A DNA stretch of 64,000 nucleotides from Adiantum capillus-veneris (Eukaryota > Streptophyta > Polypodiopsida > Polypodiales > Pteridaceae), in contig CM043959.1 of the NCBI GenBank assembly GCA_014529385.2, positions 13,734,809 to 13,798,808 on the forward strand. Direction: 5' to 3'. A model generated the notes under the pieces. The model did no database searches, had not been told where the DNA came from, and saw nothing but the letters and a program-made list of their open reading frames with translations. Position numbers and translations under genes: made by a program. This document shows, one piece after another, positions 51,581 to 64,000 of the stretch (position 1 is its first letter; the number at the start of each line of letters is the position of its first letter).

Positions 51581-54500
51581 CAGGTTACACAATCCTATGA
51601 AGATTATACTCCAAAGTTTACCCCTTACAAACTTTATAGATGTCCTCAATACAAGTAACCAAGCATGCAAATTAGGTGGTAATGATCTCTCCTTAGGATA
51701 AAACAGCCCAAGATGTATAGTGTCACTCACGCAAAGAAAGATCCTTTTAACATCCTACCAATGTGTAAACCCTAGTGTATCATAAATCTATTGGCTTGTG
51801 AGACTGCAAAGTGAATATCTGACTTCATCTTGCATGCATAAATAAGACATCCAACTGCATTATGATCAAGAGTGACATTTGCAACATCTTAGTATCATGA
51901 AGACTCAATTTTAAACCTATTTCCATTGGATTAGAAATAGATTTGCAATCCTAAAGTCCAAACTTACATAGTAATGTCTCTATATATCTTGCTTGACACA
52001 AAGCAATACCTCAAAGTCACACTGCTTAAATTGTATGCCCAAGTCCATGTTTCAATTTCTATAAGTGCATCATATTTTGATTGTTATACCCGTTTAATTT
52101 TTTGCATAAACTAAAAACAACCAAACATAACTCTCTGATGCATATGATACATGTCAACAACCTAAACAAGTACAAGCAGACATAGGTGCATCCAATTTAT
52201 TATCATTTTGACATACATTTAGTCTCTTCACTCTTAGCCTTAATCCATCAAGTACATCATGTGCATCTACATTTCTAATAGACTAATCTATAACATTTTT
52301 TCAATCCCTCGTAGGTTGTATATTCAAGTTTCCATCATTAAAAGCAAGCAATAAAGTGTCATAAATGTCCGATGAGCTTACATTAATGTTTATAGCTTTA
52401 AAAAATCCTCCACAAATATAATATCTTGTGAAACCAAGATACAATTTATTTGTGAATGGCACAACTTGTAGCCCTTGCTTTCAAGAATCTAATATTTTGT
52501 GTTGCTTGTGCTCTAGAAAATAGTTAACTGAAGCTCATTTTTCTTTCTTTTACTCTTGTTATGTTTTTTGTTCTAAGGTCTGTTCTTATCTTAATATCCA
52601 TGAGAGCTTGTAAAAAGATGAAAACAATGGAATGTAAATGAAAATCAAAGGGATCCAAATGTAGTGTCATTTTTAACACCATCAAGAGGTTTGAAATTTA
52701 TTATATCTAATTTCTATCTCATTTTCTTCAGCATGATAATTTGAATTTTGAAACAAAGCCTCATCTATGTATAAAGCAGAACAAAAAGAAAATTTGATGA
52801 GAAAAGAGAAAAATCAAGATAGAAAAAGAAATTGAACAAACATAAATTACAATCGTGCTTACATGAAAGGAAATTGAAACAAGAACCATTAGGATCATCC
52901 ATTAGCTTTAGAACACTAGGTTAATTTTGTCGCATCAGCAAGGTCTGGGCAAGTTAAGGCTATTAAGATCCAAAACATAGTGGACTTAATAACTTTGCCT
53001 GTCACTCTATAAAGCCAATATGTTGTATAATTTGCCATAGCAAAGATTGCAATAAATATTATCAATCCTACAATCATCTCATTTGAGTGATGGAGTTGGT
53101 GGTTACTTTCATTACTAATTTATTAACCAAATTTATTGAGGCTAAATCTATTAAGGTTGGATAAGTTATCTCATATTTTTTTGAGTCATAGTTTTCTTCA
53201 AAACAAAACTAATAATATTCATTAATAAGCTTCCTATCAAGCTTCCTGACTGGGATGATGTTTCTTGAATTGCACTTATTGGAAGATATGTCCAACATGG
53301 CCAAGACAAAAGGTGCAAATAGAGAGCCCTCTAGCACCCAATCAAAGCATGATATTAACATGGGCATTCAAATTATGATGATTTCTTATGAATATATTTG
53401 GCTTTCACTCACATACTTTCTCTTGTATATATACTCACAATTAAATTGTAAGTTATGCGATCAGAGAGCACATTCAAGGGCCAGCTTCTCATAGTATCGT
53501 TTTTAATGTTGTTAATTTTTCACATTAACTCTACACCTTAGATTGCTACATTATATTGGAGTCTTCTTTCCTAGAGAGCGATAGGTATCCTTCTCAACAT
53601 ATTTGTGCTTCACTTACAACTAAACCTAGTTTGCATGCTTCTTCACATGCCCATGATAAGTTCACAATTAGCCATGTCTGTTTGATCATTGCCAACTAAT
53701 GAGTCTTGTTAATTTGATCAGGAAGTCCCATGAACACCATTTATCACTACTTGCTTTGGGCTTGGTTTGGTTTGGCTGCTCACAATAGTTGATGGCTTGG
53801 TCTGATTTGGTTACCCACAATAGAAGACAAATTACTCGTGTTCAAATATCACCTTTGGCACCTCATTACACCCCATTGCATTGAAATGCTTTCTATAAGC
53901 ATAATATATGTACAATATATGTGAGTTTGCTTCTCTTCTCCTATCTCACCATCTTATCCTACTTTCATTAGAACCTTCTTCTCACTTGATTGCGATCCGC
54001 AAATCATGGGCACATACACAAGTGCATGTTAATGCAATCTTCTTGGAGTTTTAATGCTTCTTCTTAATGGACTATTTTTGCTCAAATGTTAAGTTAGCTA
54101 AGGTCTGTAATTAGCAAAGCAATAGAGGTAGAGGGGACCAAACCCATCTTGCAGTAGCCAAAGTATGGCTCAACATACCAATCAAGCAGACATTGTGTGT
54201 GTTGCACACATTATCCAAGACTGCAATCTAGTTATAAGTTGGCATGCAACAGAGCAGTGACATATTTTGGAAATAATTCAATTGCACAAGAAAATATACG
54301 GTCAATGGTAGGGTAAGGTCCACCGTGGCAACACATAGCTATTTTGGTGGTGCTATGATGAGTATAGAAGTTGGCAAGGCTGAGCTCTGGGCTTCTTGGG
54401 ATGAGAAGTTGCTAATGAGCACGTGCTTAAAAGGGCACTACTCTGTCACATAGCTATGTCTTCTGATATAGTCAGTGTACGTGCACTTGTAAGCATGCAA

Positions 54501-57091
54501 ACTAATGAAGGATCTCATAATTCAGCCCAATGTGCCTGAGTGCAAACCCATAATCATCTTTATCTATGTACATCGACTCAAGGCTTCCTTCAGTCTCTAT
54601 CAGCTCAAGCCACATTTATCAAAATCATAAATGCCAACATCGATGGCTACATACAAGTGCTTCCAAAATTAAAAAACAAAAAACAACTTACCTCTAGTCA
54701 TCCACATTCACGTAAAGGCTAGAGGGATGTTAGGCTATCAATGATTGGACAACAAAGAAACGCCTATATCTAACAGTCCATGCCAGCAATGTTGGTGTCC
54801 TCTCTTCATAAAGCAGAATCCATGGCCCACAACAATAGCAAATCCATAGTAACCATTCATTCAAGTTAACAAAGGCTCACATAGAACCTTTCTTTATCAA
54901 TCCAAACTGCCATGAATAGTTAGAGATAGGTATGGCCATGCATCCATCATTTAACAACCTAATTGTCTATCATAGCCATAAACTTTTGTATCAAAATTGC
55001 TCATCACTTTTTGTGGACACCTATCTCTAGCCATTCATGTTTGCATTGATAGCTAGAGACAATTCTCAAAGATCAAAGATAGGCAAATTCAATGGTACAT
55101 AAAGGCATTCACATCATGAATGTAAGGAGACATATAAAAAGTGCATATAGTGGGCTCTAGCCATCCATGCCATAACCACAATTTTTGAGAATAAACGATA
55201 TCCGGCACTCCTCTCTAACACCTACCTCAAGCAATCTATGTCAGCAAGGATGGCTAGGGAAGATTGGTTTCATAGAGGAGTAATGAGTCAATTTCATAGA
55301 GCATAAAGGCATTTCCACCAAGAATTAGATAGCATATACCTAAGTAGAAATACAAGGTGGATGGGTTTGAGGAGGTTCCCTAAGATATAGGTTTCTTGAT
55401 CATTGTTGCATAGTGGTCCTAGAGTGGTGAGATTGGCAAGACCATGTAGGTCGACAGCAAGGAGTGCCAAAGATAGCTTTCTTAATATAAAAAGAGCACT
55501 CCCAATTCTTAATTGCACGTATACTTCTTAAATTTGTTAAAAAAACATGTCTCTTTCATCATTGGTTCTCTTGAAGTTTTACCCAAAGCTTCTATAATAA
55601 TGTTTCTCAAAGTAGTATATAGAAACCATTAATTGACCACCCATAATAAATTTCAAAACTTCAATCCTTAACTCTACTTACATACATTAAGACAATGCAA
55701 TTTCCATTATGGAAATCTGAAACATATACAAAACCTAAGCACATACACGCAAACAACTTTATTAGGTCATGCACACACTTATTATATAATAAATTTAGAT
55801 GCCATCAAACATGCAATTTCAACCAATGTGTCAAAGTATTAATCACATACACTCATCAAAAAAAGTGAGCTCATGTACACATAATTAAACCTACTCAAAC
55901 ACAAGCAGACACAATGGAACATAATTAAATATGCATATGCATACACAAATAACATAGCCAAGAATGCAACATGTTCACTAACTAAGGTAACTTATTGTAC
56001 AAAATACTAATTCAGATGCAAGCAAAGTACTAATGACATGATTTGGAGTTAAGAAGTAAAATATTCTGCATAAACATAAAAAACAATTAAGTGTGATAAT
56101 AATTAAGCCATTAAAGAAGTTTATATTATGATAAAGAGTGAACAAGAACATTAAAAGTTCAAAAACATCATAACAAAATATATACTCTTTAAAAATTCAT
56201 AATTAAAAGTAAAAGCCTCTTTTAATACGCTTTCATGTCAAGTTCTTATACGACGTACATAAATAGGTATATCCTACCTGAAGCACGCATGAGGAGGGGA
56301 AAAGATGTTCGTAATTATGAACATCAAAGTGTCAAAATTTTCACACAAACAAGAGAGTAGTGCCCCCACATTAATACAACTCACAACCCTATCAACTCAA
56401 AGAACACAAAAATCATTCTTAATGAATGTACCGAGGTAGAACTATGCATGCTCTTTGGCTATGAAAAATGTATCCTTCCATAAGTATAATGGCTAAACTA
56501 GGTACTACTAGGACCTCCTATGCACAATGAGAACAAGATACTATTTCATAATTTTATTATTGTTATAGTTGTATGTTATAAGTGATTCTTCTCATACATC
56601 TCTTTAGTATATGGATTTCCATCACAAGAAGAATAGTTTTTCTTCACACTTTATCAGCTTATCAGCAGATAATAATTGTGTCTCCATCTAGAAAACATTC
56701 AAAGTAGGTAGTTAGGTAGGTGGCTACAATCTATCTCTTATAGTGCTTCAAAAATCATCTTGACTCCACACACTTCTTCCATCCTTGATGCTTCACTTGC
56801 AATACTACAATTGAATTGTGATATTGAATTTACATTATTATTTGCAGTGTTGTTGCAGTTGAAACCCATTCTTTGCTTGCAGAACATAATCTTATTTAAC
56901 CTAGGATGATATGTATGGTTCTTGGTACATATCTATCAAAACTTATCTTTTATTTGATTTTAAAATATTTTTTTAAAAAACTTGGCGAAGTCTTTTATCC
57001 CTATCAATGTATGGGTTATGGTTATCCATTTTATTCATTTTCATGGTAGCTTGTCTATCTCACATCAACCTCTCAAAATGCACACTAGATT

Positions 57092-57385
57092 ATGTCTATA
57101 AATGTTATGCACCAAATTGTTTCTTTGCATGTGTTTTGGTTGTTTCTCATTACCCGTAGGTGTCATCTACTCTTGTTGGCCTTGATGGCATGTAAGCCCA
57201 CACCATGGTGTTACCCCACTCGCTTAGCTTGTACAAAAGATCATGTGACTAAACCAAGGACAAAAAAAATGCTTTATCTATGTAAGGTTAATGAGGACAT
57301 TAGAAATTTTGAGGTATATGCCTTTAAGGATGTCTTTAACCAATTACTTGGAGCCTATATTGAATTTAGAGCAAGGGCAAAGTGA
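57092..57385 (+). pseudogene. Possible Copia RT/RNase H junction remnant
   Basis: LMACKPTPWCYPTRL recalls the Copia motif after RT (GL.ACKP..TPM), but the surrounding residues do not fit, and no YVDD box is seen upstream. Weak call. Confidence 0.25.
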
Positions 57386-57831
57386 CAAAGCAACCATACC
57401 ACGTCATGTTCTGAATGAATATTTGAAAAGACAGAGGTTACTAAGAAGATATTTCAATAAAGAGAGATATTAGAATAATAGGTGGAGTGTGGTTGCATCA
57501 CATAATGCATCGGTGTCATCCATGTCTCAAGCCTTTATTAGGATGCATGCTCATTTTGTAGTGTCTCTTAGCTTGGGTAGCAAAGATAACCTCATATAGT
57601 GGTGTTGACATATATCTCAAACAAAACAAGGACAACAATAAAGTCTAGGACGAGGAGGAAGTTGGTGGCTGTGAGGTACATCCCTCTGAGTAAACATAGT
57701 GCATATCTTAACTTTAGAGTAAGGACAAAGTATAGTGATCGTGCAACATCACGTCTCTAATGGATAGTTTAAAAAAGGGAGATAGGTAGGAAGACATGTA
57801 AATTAAGGGAGACATTAAAATACAAGATGGA

Positions 57832-57884
57832 CACACACACGTACACACACACACACATAGAGAGAGAGAGAGAGAGAGAGAGAG
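57832..57884. repeat. Compound (AC)n-(AG)n microsatellite
   Basis: AC repeat with one interruption followed by about 13 AG units. Confidence 0.95.
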
Positions 57885-58161
57885 TAGGTATTCAGACAAT
57901 TTTATCATTTAAAAGCCATATTGAACCATGGAAAAAGATCGCCAATATTTGCAACCACCCATTTGAAGTTAATCCAAGCATTTTGAGTACAATAGATGAT
58001 GTGATAGTGAGGAAAAAAGAAGGGTTTTCAATACATGATCTTGCTATATGGAGGATCCATGGTTGTCATGCATGTGTATTAGACAAAGGAGTATCATGTT
58101 GCCACCATCACCCACAAAAAAACAAGAGATTGTTAGTCCATTTGGTGGAAGGCAGGTTTCA

Positions 58162-58165
<4 letters not shown>

Positions 58166-58224
<59 letters not shown>
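58166..58224. repeat. (GA)n microsatellite, about 59 bp
   Basis: Pure GA dinucleotides. Confidence 0.97.
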
Positions 58225-58226
<2 letters not shown>

Positions 58227-61200
58227 CTTTCATTGGAAAGGATACATGCACACTCAAATTTAGGGAGGCTCTAGTTGTGCATATGTTTCAGCATGCATGT
58301 GGCGATGATGGCACCATGGCCCTCCTCCTCCTCCTCCGGGGTTGTATTGTCCAATGTGCCTATGTGGCAAGCATGGCCCCAAGCTATATCATTCCAGCTG
58401 GAGCCTTGGGCTGCAATCTATGGTTATGAAGAAGAGGGTAGGCAAGCGCGCAATCATGTAGGTTCTAGGAAGGCACTGATGAAGTGAAACCTTGATGAGC
58501 TAGCAACTTGCAAGGGCGGAAATGATCATGAGCCATAGTGATGGGGGTGCTGGAGTGGTGGGAGGGCCCGAGAGCCTCATATCCCACAGTGGTCTCAACA
58601 TGTAAGAGTGATATCGAGGGTTAAAAATGGCCACAGGTGATATTGCTTTTGAAAATGCATCTATATACGGGTTGATAGCATTATTATGTTGTTAGCTCTT
58701 AAGGAGATTTTTGACACTCACCATGCACCATCCTATATGTAAAATATTGTATGTGCAATAGAAAAGTAGCTTTTGTGTATTTTAGATGTGATGGTACAGT
58801 ACTATCCATAATATTGTGTTTATATAAATCAGTATTGCTTTTATGTCTCATTAAGAGCCACAAATCCTCTTTGTTTGTGTATTTGTTTAGTACAATGCAT
58901 CGTTTTAGAATAAAAGGCTCTTAAAGAGCATTTATACAATCATCATGCATCATACTGTATGAGAGAGAGTGTGTGAAGAGAGAAATTTAAGTGCAACCAT
59001 AAGTTATTGTCCCTAATAGCTTTATTTATCTCATTGTTTTATGTTTCATTATATGCTATGAGCCACAACTAAAAGCCAATAAAGATACACATAAAAATAA
59101 GCACACACTTGTTTGTCTTTTAAAAGACATTCACTTATACACACATCTATAACAATATAGAGAAACATAAATTGAAATGTAAAAATACTTACCAAAATAC
59201 ACATAGATATACACACTCTTGTTTATCTATCAAAAATCCATTCACTCATACACATGTTGTTGTGCGCATCTCAAACACCCCAATTTTTTGTAAACTTGTA
59301 AATATAGACATGATGTTTGATGTCAAAAGGTGTGTGGGATTAAATGGGTTTTTTTATCTTGCTTTAGCAAGAAAATACACATGCACATGTGATGCAAGTT
59401 GCACTAATGTAGCACTAATTGTATATAGCTAAGTGAGTTTTTTTGAAGTGTCACTTGTATTATAGAACTAGAACTCATGTACAAATACAAAAAGATCAAC
59501 TAAATATCAAAAACTTGTAGGTTTTTTGCTCATTGTACCTCCTCCATGCATTTTGATGCAGTTTTTTGCCCTTGACTAGGCGCCTTGCCTATGTGTAGTC
59601 GGGCCATGGTAGCTTGCACATAGAGGTGCATAGATTTGAAATTTGTGGTCTTGAAAGTAGTAAAAAATAAAGAGGATTTTTTAGGCTTAAAAGCATCCCT
59701 TTTGGAGTTGTGGTTTGGGAGGTACAGTCTATTTCCCACAAAGTATTGGATATGGCACCCCATAGGGAAGCTCCCTTTTCTGGCAATGTGTCTAAAGTTC
59801 AAAATTGTGGTTTTGAAGAATCTTCTAATATCTCTTTTTCTCAAGTGCATGGTTGGTGTATGTTGTAATTCCATGCCAGTGTAGGTGCTTTCTAGTTTTC
59901 ATAATGGTCTTGTGGGTGCATGTGTTTGTAAATTCCCAAAGGATCACATTCTTTGAGTTGTGGTGTTGTGGGAGTTCCTTTCATATGTTTTTTGTGCCGA
60001 ATTTGTGTCTTGAGCATGATTGGAAGACATTGCTAAAGAGGTGCCCCTTGTTTTTGTTTTCCCAACAATGTTTACATAGATATATAGAAATATGATTAAA
60101 AACTTCACAATTGTTTAGAGACAACCTAGGAGTAGGGAGACAAATGACATTAGAAATAGAAAGGAAGAAATCATTTGGTTATGCACATCAACAACATTTA
60201 ACAAGATTCAGATGTAGAGGAAATGGGAAAGACAGCGACATCTACTAAAGGAGGAGATGTGGGGTTAGATAGATTTTGAATTAGGAGCAGAAGAAGAATC
60301 AAATGATATAGGAGAGGAGGTGTCAAGTCTAGTTAATCATCTCAAGAGCTAATGCACTCAATTGGTATGTGTCCAAGCCAAGTTGATAAATAAGAGATGT
60401 TTCCTCTACATGTCAAAGCATTGCCTTCAAAGAAAACCAATTAGTTATTGTTTTAAGAAGTTGGAGCCCGTGAGTAAAGAAGAGCATGGAGGTGCCATGG
60501 CAAGCCAAATAAAAAGACTATCTTATGAAGAAGTATGGTTGGAGCATTTTCAATCTACCACCTCAAAGAATATCTAGTAGCCACGTCTAGCAAGAACCCA
60601 AATGCAAGCCAAGAATGAGGAAGGCCTAAAAACAGTCCTCACTTCAATGGATAATAATTTCATTACATGGTACAAATTCAACCCTTCAAGCTTGAAAAGT
60701 CCTAGATAAGCTATTTATAAAAAATTCCAACAGTATAAAGATATTAATTAAAATTTTACTATGTGGCATCACCAAACCTCCTTAAATTTATCAAGTTTCT
60801 CATTTGAGTGATAAATGTGAAATGAAGGGTAGTGTTTGACTGAGTTTCTTTCAACTCAAGAATTTTTTCATCTCCATTGAGGAATATAATATCATTTATT
60901 TTAGATATGGAAGTGTGTTACTTTTTTATATCAACATTAAATTTGAAGTTCATAATATCAAAGAATTACAAAGTTACCACAATTTATAGATGCTCTGATC
61001 AGTATACTAGTGTAGATCTTTGAAAATTTGCAGCACCTTGAAGTGAATTCCAATGGTATTTGGAATTAATTCAAATTTGAATTGATGATGTTTTAAAAGT
61101 CTTCTATTAAACCATACCAATCATAGAGACCACATAGGTCACATGCAACACCACACGGGTGATGTAGATTCAATATTGTTGAGGACACAAACTTATGCAA

Positions 61201-61498
61201 TAATGCCCTTTTTTAGCTACTAAAGGTTCTACATAAAATGATGCACACTGTTTTGAAGTACAAAATGTATTTGTACTCCAAAATAGTGTCCTTTCTTCTT
61301 TGCATGTAACACTGAAATTTCTACAAACTTGTGGGACGGGTGTCTAACCTCACTCCTATCTTATTGCAGATTTAGCGAGAACCACAATTAAATTGCCAAT
61401 CCATGGGATGAAGCTGACTCAACTAGTGCATAGAGGTTACAAGAGGTTGTTAATCTTTCAAAAAACAACAAACAACTTGCATCTAACTCAAGCTACAT
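58225..61498. other. Non-coding interval; possible LTR fragment at 58.3-58.7 kb
   Basis: A GC-richer patch at 58300-58640 has the phrase catatcccacagtggtctcaac...gtgatatcgagggtt, which resembles stretches seen in plant Copia LTRs, but no partner copy is in the window. The rest shows no gene. Confidence 0.4.
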
Positions 61499-61834
61499 TC
61501 AAGTGACTGAAATCACCAAATTGCTCATCGACGACAAACAAATCACATCCGTTACAGCATCAAACGACATCCAAATGTAACGAAACTTTTAGAACAAGTT
61601 TATAAGACCTAAGTTTATAAGGTCTCAAATCCCACTTTAGGTGAAGTGCAAAAATCATGATCTCAAGTGACTTAAATCACCAAAAGCCAATCGCTCATTG
61701 GCAAACAAATCACATCCAATACAGCATTAAATGACATCCAAATGTAACGAAACTTCTAGGACAAGTTTATAAAACCTAAGCAAAAATGCTTATGGTCTCA
61801 ATTCCCACTTTAGGTGAAGTGCAAAAATCGTGAT
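61499..61834. repeat. Tandem repeat, unit about 165-170 bp, two copies
   Basis: Units start tcaagtgac at 61499 and 61663 and share aacaaatcacatcc, gacatccaaatgtaacgaaac and cactttaggtgaagtgcaaaaatc. The second has a few extra bases. Such units can be satellite seeds. The array ends where the LTR at about 61835 begins. Confidence 0.88.
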
Positions 61835-62373
61835 TATTAACAGCAGTGGATCTTTGACGTAGTCGTTTTCGACCCAGAATGCATCTAAATGCTTAGCAAT
61901 GATGCCCCAATACCCCGCTTATGCTTAGTTTTTTATTTTAAACTATAAATTCCTCATTATGATGAAATTAAGCCGTGGGTCAACGACGCCAAAAGCTACG
62001 AAATACCGTAAAATGCTTACGTCAATGCGTAGAGCTCTTACTTGCGATTGCAACGCAACAGACGCGACTGCAATGTGACAACTAGAGAGAGAGTAGGAAG
62101 CGTGAAAAGGAGAGAAGTGAGCACCTTTAGCTCACACTGTGTATTTCATTATCCAAAACTTAAAAATAACTTACAAAAATTGACTTTTATACCTTAGCCA
62201 AGGTTTTTGGCGGTCAAAACTAATAATCTGGGAGCTCTAACTAAAGATGGGTAAATTAATTATAAAGTATCTCTGTAAAATAGGAGTTACAATATTCCCA
62301 ATTTATCAAAATAATAAGTGTTTTTACAATGAAAGCTCCAAAAAATGGTATCCGAGCTAGCTTGCTGCTAACA
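61835..62373 (-). repeat. 3' LTR of an LTR element G3
   Basis: On the minus strand the LTR starts TGTTAGCAGC at 62373, directly after a polypurine tract. A TATA box TATAAAAG stands on the minus strand at 62184-62191. The lower end is near 61835-61850, where the tandem repeat stops, but the CA end was not fixed. Confidence 0.65.
62184..62191 (-). promoter_or_regulatory. TATA box in the G3 LTR
   Basis: TATAAAAG on the minus strand in AAGGTATAAAAGTC. The block at 10825 has a similar phrase AAGGTATTTATACC near 11390. Confidence 0.45.
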
Positions 62374-62387
62374 TTCTCCCCCTCCTC
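62374..62387 (-). other. Polypurine tract of G3
   Basis: The minus strand reads GAGGAGGGGGAGAA immediately before the LTR start TGTTAGC. Confidence 0.8.
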
Positions 62388-62406
62388 GCCTGTGTTGTCC
62401 CTTGAC

Positions 62407-64000
62407 ACTGCTTTATGGGATGAAATAATCTTCCGGTTGACGACTGGCGAGGCGGTCTTTAAGTGCATATAGAGCCTTTTCGTATTTGATCTTTCTCTCT
62501 TTGTTTGGCACCTGCAAAAATTGCATAGTGACTTTGTTCTTTAGTTCAACAACAGAGTAGCCTACAAATCTTGAAGTCAGGTTGCTGATCACTGGCCCAA
62601 AAGTCTTCATTCACCAAGTGAAAAACCCTGTGTAGAACGTTTCCTCAAATGCCAAAATATTATAAAAAGGATAGAACATGCAGCGGGTGTAGAGGCCATA
62701 GAGGACTTCTTCGGAAGGTTGGCCACTGAGATCGTAGCATAAACCCTTATTGCCCTCGAGGAAGGACATCCACGGGGCCCCTGCTTGCTCTGGCTCATGA
62801 AATACTTCAATGAAGGTGATTCAGCAAATTTTGTAAAGCATAGCACATGAGAGATCAGGGAGGATTTTGAAGAATGATATGGCACCCATTAGGGTTTTCA
62901 CCATGTAGTCCTCTATCGGCGTTCCCTTTTCTGGAGCTGGGAATCTTGGATAATTCAGCCATGGAGGCTACTTCTTTGTTATTGCCTCATGCGCTTGTTA
63001 CGTCCTTACTCTTGGTACAAGACAAAAAGGTGGATCCTTTTGAAGTATTGCAGGTGCTCTTGTGAACAGAATCAAGTATCTTGGATTCTTGTCCAGGAAG
63101 CTCTTTCTCCACTTGGGGTGGACTTCATTTGCGCCTTCTATTTGCATGTCTTTATAAAGTCTTTCCTTGACCTGGAGTAGCTCTACCTTTATCAAGGGAT
63201 ATGGCAGTGATTGTTGATGCCATTGTGCATTGATTTGATTGGGAGTGAGTTGAGTAACATTGACAGAGTGAAGAACTCTCAGCTCCCAATCCATCGATTC
63301 TTTTCATTGCTCAGCTGTCTCATGGGTAACCTTTTCTTTAAGTGCATCTTTCTCAGCTTTTGACAACTGGACCATTGGCACTTCATCAGCTTTTGTTAAT
63401 GGTACTTGGAAATCTTCCTCACCACCTAGCCCTTCTGCTGGGGCTGTGTTTCCATCTCAGCAAAAGAGACTGAGGGAATATCAATATGTGGTTGCTCTAA
63501 CGTACCTGCTTCTTTCTGCGTCTCTTGCTGTCCATCTCGTAGTAGTTGGTTGACTCTTTTCAGCCTGGCTATAACCTGGAGCAGTTCTTCTTCTTGTTGT
63601 ACCCGCATTAATGCCAGGTCTTTGCATTGTGACTGTTCTAGCTTTAGCTCTAGCTCAAGATATTTATTCTTTTTCTCTAGTGCTTTGTACACTTTGTATG
63701 TACCTTTGATCCAGGCAACTGCGGGATTTTCTCGTATCTGTCGCAAAAAGGTTGCCTGATTGTTGATCCTCTGCTCTGAATATTACAATGAGGTGTTTGC
63801 TACGTCTAGATGTACTTGGATCTTCTGCACTGACAGAGTTATAGTTAAAAGTTCGTTAGTAACCTATGTTAGTTGTTCGTCTTGGTTTTGCAAGCATCCG
63901 TCAACTTCATGAGAGATTCGCCTAACTCTTCCATTTTCTTTTGCTGTTTCTCTCTTGCTATCTGGTGTTGTTCAGCTTCAGCTTTGAACTCGTGGACTTG
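62407..64000 (-). pseudogene. 3'-terminal coding region of LTR element G3, product unknown, broken
   Basis: From the window edge down to 62407 one can follow a former protein through frameshifts and stops. First comes a coiled-coil-like charged part (63746-63426, with NKYLELELKLEQSQCKDLAL and LLQVIARLKRVNQLLRD). Then a segment with MDWELRVLHSVN and VHPKWRKSFLDKNPRYL (63294-62998). Then PRFPAPEKGTPIEDYMVK, AISFFKILPDL and ITFIEVFHEPEQ in a second frame (to about 62640). The last part is MKTFGPVISNLTSRFVG to RQPEDYFIP (62610-62413). It ends just before the PPT. I see no protease, RT, integrase or zinc motif. It could be a 3' extra ORF of a Gypsy element or the only ORF of a large non-autonomous element. 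More than this cannot be said. Confidence 0.55.

Larger units (their letters stand above)
49450..57090. other. AT-rich interval with only scraps of possible retroelements
   Basis: No gene recognised. The 44-bp tandem repeat at 49611 and a gag-like fragment at 51329 are listed separately. Between 51.6 and 57.0 kb I see AT-rich sequence with many stops in all frames. Confidence 0.55.

Noticed and set aside
58275-58487. Small plus-strand gene with Met-rich and Trp-rich product
   Set aside because: Codon pattern and neighbourhood fit a Copia LTR fragment better; no start context or homologue known to me.
62607-62885. Minus-strand 92-residue ORF
   Set aside because: The neighbouring frame gives the better protein (ISFFKILPDL, FIEVFHEPEQ); this one is a shadow.

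Overview
The window looks like heterochromatic, retrotransposon-dominated nuclear DNA of a plant with a large genome. The evidence is plant-type LTR retrotransposons (Ty3/Gypsy of the Tat/Athila kind with a tRNA-Asp primer binding site, and Ty1/Copia with an initiator-tRNA-Met primer binding site), nested and decayed to different degrees, long CT/GA microsatellites, and no host gene that I can recognise. A fern, lycophyte or gymnosperm would fit, but the sequence does not decide it. No rRNA, tRNA, CRISPR or bacterial-type operon was seen.

Layout. 1-10,824: Ty3/Gypsy element G1 on the minus strand, cut by the left edge. In transcription order it holds a primer binding site, a 2.3-kb non-coding leader with five palindromes, a pre-gag domain, Gag, zinc knuckles, protease, a basic linker, reverse transcriptase, RNase H, a duplicated tether plus H2C2 zinc domain, and integrase. 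10,825 to about 12,150: an LTR-sized block. 12,150-28,543: a second, related but clearly different element, G2, also minus strand. It has the same domain order, except that the canonical protease region is deleted and a retropepsin-like domain is fused behind the integrase. Its leader carries six copies of a different palindrome and is interrupted by a complete small Copia-type element (24,349-27,553, plus strand). That element has LTRs of 182 and 177 bp, a PBS, a PPT, a 5-bp target duplication, a short gag with zinc knuckle, a protease-like domain and an unrecognised C-terminal region instead of integrase and RT. 28,545-30,430: an LTR fragment of G2, then the 5' end of another LTR element (ORF start, PBS, LTR with TATA box). 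36,325-45,050: a Copia LTR array on the plus strand (three LTR copies, internal regions badly decayed). 45,270-47,620: gag remnants and a small LTR element. 48,665-49,449: two copies of a MITE with long terminal inverted repeats. 49.5-61.5 kb: AT-rich DNA with only doubtful retroelement scraps. 61,499-64,000: a tandem repeat, an LTR, its PPT and an unidentified decayed minus-strand coding region.

The most interesting signals are four. (1) Both Gypsy elements carry a tandem duplication of the unit 'tether plus H2C2 zinc-binding domain' between RNase H and the integrase core. (2) G2 has a second-site retropepsin-like domain after integrase and lacks the usual protease. (3) The leaders of G1 and G2 carry repeated 20-28 nt palindromes of unrelated arm sequence but the same CGCG centre. 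(4) The small Copia-type element has a long coding region that I cannot assign. All coding regions except a few are broken by stops and frameshifts, so most describe former, not present, activity.
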